Shown: positions 4,273-8,815 of the stretch, in pieces | How the letters are laid out: every line of letters begins with the position of its first letter | Position numbering within the stretch: the first letter of the stretch is position 1 | Origin: WHSP01 sp964424945 | Lineage (GTDB): Bacteria; Gemmatimonadota; Gemmatimonadetes; Longimicrobiales; Longimicrobiaceae | Length of the DNA: 8,815 nucleotides | NCBI GenBank assembly: GCA_964424945.1 | Contig: CAYRLB010000102.1 | Location: 1 to 8,815 of the forward strand | Reading direction: 5' to 3' | Translations under genes and position numbers: made by a program | Notes under the pieces: generated by a model | Told to the model about the DNA's origin: nothing | Seen by the model: only the letters and a program-made list of their open reading frames with translations | Databases searched by the model: none

Positions 4273-5768
4273 GGCTCTCCGGATGTGTTGCTGGCGAGAA
4301 GCCGGGCCGCATCCACCGCCCGACGCCAACCTTCCAGCAGCTGTTCACTGTCGTGCATCTCCATCGACGGCAGGAAGATGGTGTGGTCCCGGCGAGCCGA
4401 GTGGAACTCCTCCGGGGTGGCCCAGAAGCCGACGGCGAGTCCGGCGAGACCCGCGGCACCGTAGGCGGTCGTCTCGATGATGGCGGGCCGCCGGACCGGA
4501 ATGCCGAGGATGTCCGCCTGGAACTGCATCATCCAGTTGTTGGTCACCGCGCCGCCATCCACCCGCAGTTCCTCCATCCTCACACCGCTATCGGCCTCCA
4601 TCGCTTCGGCGACCTCTGCCGTCGAGTAGGCCATCGCTTCAAGCGCGGAACGTGCCAGATGGGCGATGGTCGAGCCGCGGCTCAGCCCGGTGATCACCCC
4701 GCGGGCATCCGGCTCCCAGTAGGGGGCGCCGAGCCCGGTGAACGCAGGGACGAAGTAGACGCCGTCATTTCCATCGAGTGAACGGGCCAGATCTTCCGTT
4801 TCCGGGGCGGTCCGGATGACGCCCAGCCCATCGCGAAGCCACTGGACAGCGGCGCCGGCGATGAAAATCGAGCCTTCCAGCGCGAAGGCATATTCGCCCG
4901 CGGGTCCGCAGGCGGCAGTCGTCAGCAGACCCTGATCCGAGCGGACCCGCCGCTCACCGGTATGCAGCAGGAGGAAGGCACCGGTTCCGTAGGTATTCTT
5001 GCCGAGGCCGGCGCTCGTGCATCCCTGCCCGAAGAGAGCCGCCTGCTGGTCCCCGGCGATCCCCGCGATCGGGATTGCCGCCCCGAGCAGCTCACGCTTC
5101 GTCTCGCCATACACTTCGCTGGACGCCCGCACCTCGGGAAGGAGGCCTGCCGGGACCTCGAAGATCTCGAGAAGGCGGTCATCCCAGCTCCTCGTGTCGA
5201 GGTTGAAGAGCAGCGTCCGGGAGGCGTTCGTGGGATCGGTGATGTGCAGTTCCCCGCCTGTCAGCTTCCAGATCAGCCAGCTGTCCATCGTTCCGGCGGC
5301 GAGCTCGCCCGCCTCCGCACGCGCACGGAGCTCGGGATCTTTGCGGAAGAGCCAGGTCAGCTTCGTCCCACTGAAATATGGATCCAGGAGAAGACCTGTT
5401 CGATCGCGGACCTCCTCTTCCAGGCCGCGCGCCCGCAGCTCCTCGCAGATGTCCGCGGTGCGGCGGTCCTGCCAGACGATGGCGCGATGGAGGGGCCGTC
5501 CCGTCTCCCTCTCCCAGACGACGATCGTCTCGCGCTGGTTCGTGATCCCGATCCCCGCAATGTCGGCGGCCGCGATCCCGGCATCGGCCAGCGCACGCTC
5601 GATCACCGATAGAGTGACCGTCCAGATCTCCTCTCCGTCGTGCTCGACCCAGCCCGGACGCGGGAAATATTGCGTGAACTCCTGATATGCGCTCCCGCGG
5701 ATCTGGCCTTCCCGGTCGATGAGAAGGGCGCGGACGCCGGTCGTCCCCTCGTCTATGGTGAGAATCAT
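4269..5768 (-). CDS. glpK: Glycerol kinase
   Basis: GlpK phosphorylates glycerol to sn-glycerol 3-phosphate with ATP in the cytosol, feeding glycolysis and phospholipid synthesis. The 499 residues match the family length (502 in E. coli) and its two actin-like FGGY domains. The phosphate loop is IDEGTTG (5-11). Residues expected to hold glycerol are Arg79-Glu80 (NQRET), Trp99 (VWQDRRT), Tyr131 (LDPYFSGTK) and Asp240-Gln241 (AGIAGDQQAALFGQ). Further hallmarks are GKNTYGTGAF (256-265), AFTGLGAPYW (342-351) and VDGGAVTNNWMMQFQAD. The full glycerol-site set makes another sugar kinase unlikely. The segment before IPIAGIAGDQQ lacks the glycine-rich loop and Arg that bind fructose-1,6-bisphosphate in E. 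coli, and also the HFYG histidine phosphorylated by HPr in Firmicutes. No glpF, glpD or glpR is in view. It lies 30 bp after maf, has no strong ribosome binding site, and overlaps the next gene by 4 bp. Confidence 0.96.
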   Translation of the reverse strand: MILTIDEGTTGVRALLIDREGQIRGSAYQEFTQYFPRPGWVEHDGEEIWTVTLSVIERALADAGIAAADIAGIGITNQRETIVVWERETGRPLHRAIVWQDRRTADICEELRARGLEEEVRDRTGLLLDPYFSGTKLTWLFRKDPELRARAEAGELAAGTMDSWLIWKLTGGELHITDPTNASRTLLFNLDTRSWDDRLLEIFEVPAGLLPEVRASSEVYGETKRELLGAAIPIAGIAGDQQAALFGQGCTSAGLGKNTYGTGAFLLLHTGERRVRSDQGLLTTAACGPAGEYAFALEGSIFIAGAAVQWLRDGLGVIRTAPETEDLARSLDGNDGVYFVPAFTGLGAPYWEPDARGVITGLSRGSTIAHLARSALEAMAYSTAEVAEAMEADSGVRMEELRVDGGAVTNNWMMQFQADILGIPVRRPAIIETTAYGAAGLAGLAVGFWATPEEFHSARRDHTIFLPSMEMHDSEQLLEGWRRAVDAARLLASNTSGEP

Positions 5769-5798
5769 TTGGACTTCTGAAAGGTTCGGGAGAGCGCG

Positions 5799-6458
5799 TC
5801 AGGAGATGGAACCGGAAGGGACACGAACGAAGCCATCCGAATAGGCGTAGCGCCACCCCAACTCCCTGAAGAGTCCGAGGAGGCGAACGATCGGCAGGCC
5901 CATTACGGCGAAGTAATCGCCCTCGATCCATTCGACGATCGTGGACCCGAACCCCTGAATTCCATAGGAGCCCGCCTTGTCGAGCGGTTCCTGCGTCGCA
6001 GCATACTCCACGCACTCCTCGCGGGTCAGTGAGCGGAAGCGGACCTGAACCTCCTCGACGCCGGAAACGATCTCTCCAGCGTGTGCGATCGCCACTGCCG
6101 TCATCACCGTATGCTGTCTGCCGGACAGAAGGTTCAGCATCCCGACGGCTTCCGGCTCGTCGGCAGGCTTGCCCAGAACCTCGCCATCGAGCACCACGAC
6201 GGTGTCGGAGCCGATCACGTATGCATCCGGATCCGATCCGGCGATGATCGACGCCTTCTCCCGCGCGAGTCGCTCCGCATAGTCCCGGGGAGGCTCTTCC
6301 GGAAGGTAGGTCTCGTCGATGTCGGCCGGACGGACGGAAAAAGAGGCCCCGATCCGCTGTAGAAGCTCCGCGCGGCGCGGCGATTGTGACGCGAGGATGA
6401 TGCGCGGGCCAGAGGCCGGCGCGTTCGGATCAGACATCGGGGTATCCGGACTCTGCAT
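5799..6458 (-). CDS. maf: Maf family nucleotide pyrophosphatase (YhdE-type, dTTP/UTP)
   Basis: Maf proteins hydrolyse nucleoside triphosphates to monophosphates, removing modified or surplus nucleotides, and have been linked to septum inhibition. The 219 residues carry the N-terminal phosphate-binding SQSPRR (24-29) and ADIDET (45-50). The GSDTVV loop (83-88) has the catalytic Asp85. GKP (96-98), SGRQHTVMTAVAI (112-124), EPLDKAGSYGIQG (157-169) and GDYFAVMGLP (180-189) follow. The EPLDKAG-YGIQG wording matches E. coli YhdE, active on dTTP and UTP, more than YceF, but substrate preference is inferred. Two starts are possible: the ATG at 6458, 11 bp after dtd, and an ATG at 6437 that trims seven residues. 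Neither has a clear ribosome binding site, and the conserved region begins only at about residue 19. The position inside the operon fits a housekeeping role. Confidence 0.93.
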   Translation of the reverse strand: MQSPDTPMSDPNAPASGPRIILASQSPRRAELLQRIGASFSVRPADIDETYLPEEPPRDYAERLAREKASIIAGSDPDAYVIGSDTVVVLDGEVLGKPADEPEAVGMLNLLSGRQHTVMTAVAIAHAGEIVSGVEEVQVRFRSLTREECVEYAATQEPLDKAGSYGIQGFGSTIVEWIEGDYFAVMGLPIVRLLGLFRELGWRYAYSDGFVRVPSGSIS

Positions 6459-6469
6459 CGGGAAGATGG

Positions 6470-6907
6470 TCAGCGATCGAGGATGAGGGTAACGGGTCCG
6501 TCATTCGTCAGTTCGACGGACATCATGGCGCCGAAACGTCCGGTGGCCGTGGGCAATCCGGTCGCGCGGATCATCTCGACGAAACGTTCGTAGAGCGGCA
6601 TGGCAACGTCGGGGCCTGCCGCGCCCACGAAGCTGGGCCGACGTCCCTTGCGAGCGTCACCGTACAGGGTGAACTGCGACACGACGAGCATCGCGCCGCC
6701 GACGTCGGCGATGCCCCTGTTCATGCGGCCTTCCTCGTCCGGGAAGATCCTCAGACCTGTGATCCTGTCGACCATCCAGGTGAGCTGATCTTCGCCATCC
6801 TCCGGTGCGAATGCCACCAAAAGAAGCAGGCCGCGGTCGATTTCGCCGACCACGGCCCCTTCCACGATGACCCGGGCTGAAGAAACGCGCTGGAGGACTA
6901 CCCGCAT
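6470..6907 (-). CDS. dtd: D-aminoacyl-tRNA deacylase
   Basis: Dtd removes D-amino acids, and also glycine misattached to tRNA-Ala, from tRNAs. It is a cytosolic homodimer that proofreads by rejecting L-aminoacyl substrates. The 145 residues equal the E. coli length. The protein begins MRVVLQRVSSARVIVEG, typical for the family. The two signature motifs are SQFTLYGD (77-84) and NDGPVT (135-140), whose Gly137-Pro138 pair is the cross-subunit Gly-cisPro element that enforces chiral selection. FPDEEGRMN (55-63) and FGAMMSVEL (125-133) are also conserved. The ATG at 6907 lies 28 bp after the glmS stop. The ribosome binding site is weak, so expression may depend on read-through from glmS. I see no truncation or unusual residue. 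Confidence 0.96.
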   Translation of the reverse strand: MRVVLQRVSSARVIVEGAVVGEIDRGLLLLVAFAPEDGEDQLTWMVDRITGLRIFPDEEGRMNRGIADVGGAMLVVSQFTLYGDARKGRRPSFVGAAGPDVAMPLYERFVEMIRATGLPTATGRFGAMMSVELTNDGPVTLILDR

Positions 6908-6935
6908 GTCTACAGCTTTCTGTCGTTCGGGGCTG

Positions 6936-8789
6936 TCACTCCACCGTCACCGACTTCGCGAGATTCCTGGGCTGATCGACATCGCAGTCACGGAGCACCG
7001 CGATGTAGTAGGCGAGCAGCTGGAGCGGGATCGTCGCAAGGATCGGCGTGACCGAGTCGTGTGAGCGGGGAATCTGGATCACGTGATCGGCGAAGCGGAG
7101 GAGCTCCGTATCGCCCTCCGTGATGACCGCGATGACGCGACCGCCACGAGCCCGCACCTCCTCGATGTTCGACTTGACCTTCTCGTAGACCGCGTCCTTC
7201 GGCGCGATCACCACCACCGGCATGTTCTCGTCGATGAGCGCGATCGGTCCGTGCTTCATCTCCGCGGCGGGGTAACCTTCCGCGTGGATGTAGGAGATTT
7301 CCTTCAGCTTCAGCGCCCCTTCGAGAGCCGCCGGGAAGTTGTAGCCGCGCCCGAGATAGAGGAAGTTCGGATGGTCCTTGTACTCCTCCGCGAGCTCCTT
7401 GATTGCGGGGGCCATCTCCAGAATCTCCGCAACTTGCTCCGGCAGCCGGCTCAGGGCACGCACGATCTCGCGGCCTCGTGAGGCGGAGAGGGTGCCGCGC
7501 AGCCGGCCCATATGCACCGTCAGCATGGCGAGCACCACGACCTGTGAGGTGAACGCCTTCGTCGATGCAACGCCGATTTCGGGGCCGGCGTGAAGGTAGA
7601 TCCCGGCGTCCGTCTCGCGAGCGATCGTTCCACCGACTGCGTTGACGATTCCCAGGCAGGTCGCGCCCTGCTGCTTCGCCTCGCGCATCGCCCAGAGTGT
7701 GTCGGCCGTCTCGCCCGACTGGGAGATCGCGATCGCCAGGGTGTTCGGCTCCACCACGGGCCGGCGATAGCGGAATTCCGACGCGTACTCCACATCGGTG
7801 GGGACGCGGGCGATATCCTCGAGCATGTACTCGCCGATAAGGCCGCTGTGCCAGGACGTTCCGCACCCCAGCAGGATGACGCGCTCGATCTGGCGGAGCT
7901 CCTCGTCCATGCCGGTGAGGCCGCCGAGCTTGACCTTCCCCTCCTCTTCGATGAGCCTGCCGCGCATCGTTTCGCGAAGCGTCTGCGGCTGCTCCATGAT
8001 CTCCTTGAGCATGAAGTGCGGATAGCCGCCGCGCTCCACCTCGCCGAGATCCCAGTCGACGCGGTTTACCGGCCGATCGACCGGGCCGATGCCGCCACGG
8101 TGGACGGTGTAGCCGTCGGGCGTGACCGTCGCCATATCCCCGTCGTCGAGGTAGACGACGTCGCGGGTATGGGCGATCACGGCAGCCGCATCCGATGCCA
8201 CGAACGTTTCGCCATTCGCCCCGACGCCGATCAGCAGAGGGCTCCCGAGGCGCGCGACGACGATCTTCTCCGGATCACGCGTCGAGACGACTGCGATGCC
8301 GTAGGTACCCTCGACCTGCCGGAGCGCCATTTCCACGGCGCGCTCCAGACCATCCGCTGATCTGCCCTCGGCTCCGTCGTAGACCTCCTCGATGAGGTGG
8401 ACCAGAACCTCGGTGTCCGTATCGGACGTGAAGACGTGGCCACGCTCCTGAAGGCGGCGCCGCAGCACATCGGCGTTCTCGATGATGCCATTGTGGACGA
8501 GGGCGAAGTCGCCCTGCTCAGCCACATGGGGGTGGGCATTCCGCTGCGTTGGCGCGCCGTGCGTTGCCCAGCGGGTGTGCCCGATGCCATAGACGCCTTC
8601 CGCAGGATCGGCCTTCAGCGCCTTCTCCAGCTCGACGATCTTGCCCGCTTCCTTCCGGACCTGGATCGTGCCGTTGCGAACGACGGCAACGCCCGCGGAG
8701 TCATAGCCGCGATACTCAAGGCGCTTCAACCCCTCCACCAGAAGAGGAGCGACTTCCCGATTACCGATATATCCGACGATGCCACACAT
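6936..8789 (-). CDS. glmS: Glutamine--fructose-6-phosphate aminotransferase (isomerising)
   Basis: GlmS makes glucosamine 6-phosphate from fructose 6-phosphate and glutamine, the first committed step to UDP-GlcNAc for peptidoglycan and lipopolysaccharide. The 617 residues (609 in E. coli) are complete. The Ntn glutaminase domain spans about 1-225: Cys2 in MCGIVGYIG is the nucleophile, with YRGYDSAG (26-33), HTRWATHG (71-78), HNGIIEN (99-105) and SDTDTEV (122-128). The isomerase half has two SIS domains: GCGTSWHSG (308-316), SQSGETADT (356-364) and STKAFTSQV (409-417), then LGRGYNFPAALEGALKLKE (479-497) and EMKHGPIALID (510-520). The C-terminal tail QPRNLAKSVTVE matches the family and carries the Lys near the sugar site. 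The ATG at 8789 is fixed by Cys2 and has GAGAG about 7 bp upstream. It is the first gene of the visible operon. The 26 bp before it are too short to show whether a promoter or glmS ribozyme exists. Confidence 0.98.
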   Translation of the reverse strand: MCGIVGYIGNREVAPLLVEGLKRLEYRGYDSAGVAVVRNGTIQVRKEAGKIVELEKALKADPAEGVYGIGHTRWATHGAPTQRNAHPHVAEQGDFALVHNGIIENADVLRRRLQERGHVFTSDTDTEVLVHLIEEVYDGAEGRSADGLERAVEMALRQVEGTYGIAVVSTRDPEKIVVARLGSPLLIGVGANGETFVASDAAAVIAHTRDVVYLDDGDMATVTPDGYTVHRGGIGPVDRPVNRVDWDLGEVERGGYPHFMLKEIMEQPQTLRETMRGRLIEEEGKVKLGGLTGMDEELRQIERVILLGCGTSWHSGLIGEYMLEDIARVPTDVEYASEFRYRRPVVEPNTLAIAISQSGETADTLWAMREAKQQGATCLGIVNAVGGTIARETDAGIYLHAGPEIGVASTKAFTSQVVVLAMLTVHMGRLRGTLSASRGREIVRALSRLPEQVAEILEMAPAIKELAEEYKDHPNFLYLGRGYNFPAALEGALKLKEISYIHAEGYPAAEMKHGPIALIDENMPVVVIAPKDAVYEKVKSNIEEVRARGGRVIAVITEGDTELLRFADHVIQIPRSHDSVTPILATIPLQLLAYYIAVLRDCDVDQPRNLAKSVTVE

Positions 8790-8815
8790 GCGGATCTCTC
8801 ATTTCTAAAGGGTCA

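Noticed and set aside
3698..4459. A 253-codon minus-strand frame overlapping the glpK end, DUF2279 gene and cytochrome start
   Set aside because: It conflicts with two supported genes in other frames and reads through the terminator at 3786-3811. The part at 3740-3900 looks faintly barrel-like but has no start site or ribosome binding site.
5179..6015. A 278-codon minus-strand frame across the maf-glpK junction
   Set aside because: It is an out-of-frame shadow of both genes with an Arg/Gly/Pro-rich translation and no conserved motif.
7590..8360. A 256-codon open frame on the plus strand opposite glmS
   Set aside because: glmS is unmistakable on the other strand over its full length. The antisense product has no family signature.
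1..8815. CRISPR array, transposase, integrase, tRNA or defence genes
   Set aside because: I looked for regularly spaced repeats, terminal inverted repeats with a transposase, tRNA cloverleaf patterns and toxin/nuclease motifs on both strands and saw none.

Overview
This is a GC-rich bacterial chromosomal window in which every convincing gene lies on the minus strand. The organism is Gram-negative (diderm) and respires with c-type cytochromes. The evidence is a TonB-dependent outer-membrane receptor with a signal peptide, a secreted haem c protein with a CAACH site, and part of a System I (Ccm) cytochrome c maturation cluster. The Ccm haem chaperone carries a CxxxY site instead of the HxxxY of E. 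coli. That combination would fit a non-proteobacterial diderm such as a Gemmatimonadota-like lineage, but this taxonomic guess is an inference with modest confidence.

The layout is given in transcription order, from high to low coordinates. (a) glmS (8789-6936), dtd (6907-6470), maf (6458-5799), glpK (5768-4269) and a DUF2279/YfiM-like gene (4272-3946) are spaced by 28, 11, 30 and -4 bp. They look like one operon that ends at an intrinsic terminator (3786-3811). (b) A leader of about 230 bp holds an AT-rich palindrome, that terminator and a further hairpin. It precedes a secreted mono-haem cytochrome c (3717-3301), which is followed by a long, nearly perfect terminator stem (3234-3271). (c) A leader of 216 bp with two inverted repeats precedes a BtuB-sized TonB-dependent receptor (3017-1182). 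(d) A short gap packed with three hairpins separates it from panD (1083-691). (e) A further 180-bp gap, with a hairpin after panD and a weak promoter candidate, leads to ccmE (TTG start at 510). ccmE overlaps the first 23 codons of a ccmF-like gene that leaves the window at position 1.

Functionally, the first block joins amino-sugar precursor synthesis (GlmS), two quality-control enzymes (Dtd on mischarged tRNA, Maf on non-canonical nucleotides), glycerol phosphorylation (GlpK) and a small uncharacterised membrane protein. The remainder covers electron transfer and cytochrome assembly, outer-membrane uptake, and beta-alanine supply for coenzyme A. The genes are mostly recognisable housekeeping families. 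I see no mobile element, CRISPR array, tRNA, rRNA or defence module, and no convincing evidence of an undescribed multi-gene system. The parts most worth a second look are the CxxxY CcmE, the structured leader of the receptor, the palindrome/terminator/hairpin arrangement before the cytochrome, and the coupling of the DUF2279 gene to a glpK that lacks the classical regulatory motifs. No gene-free stretch exceeds 300 bp.
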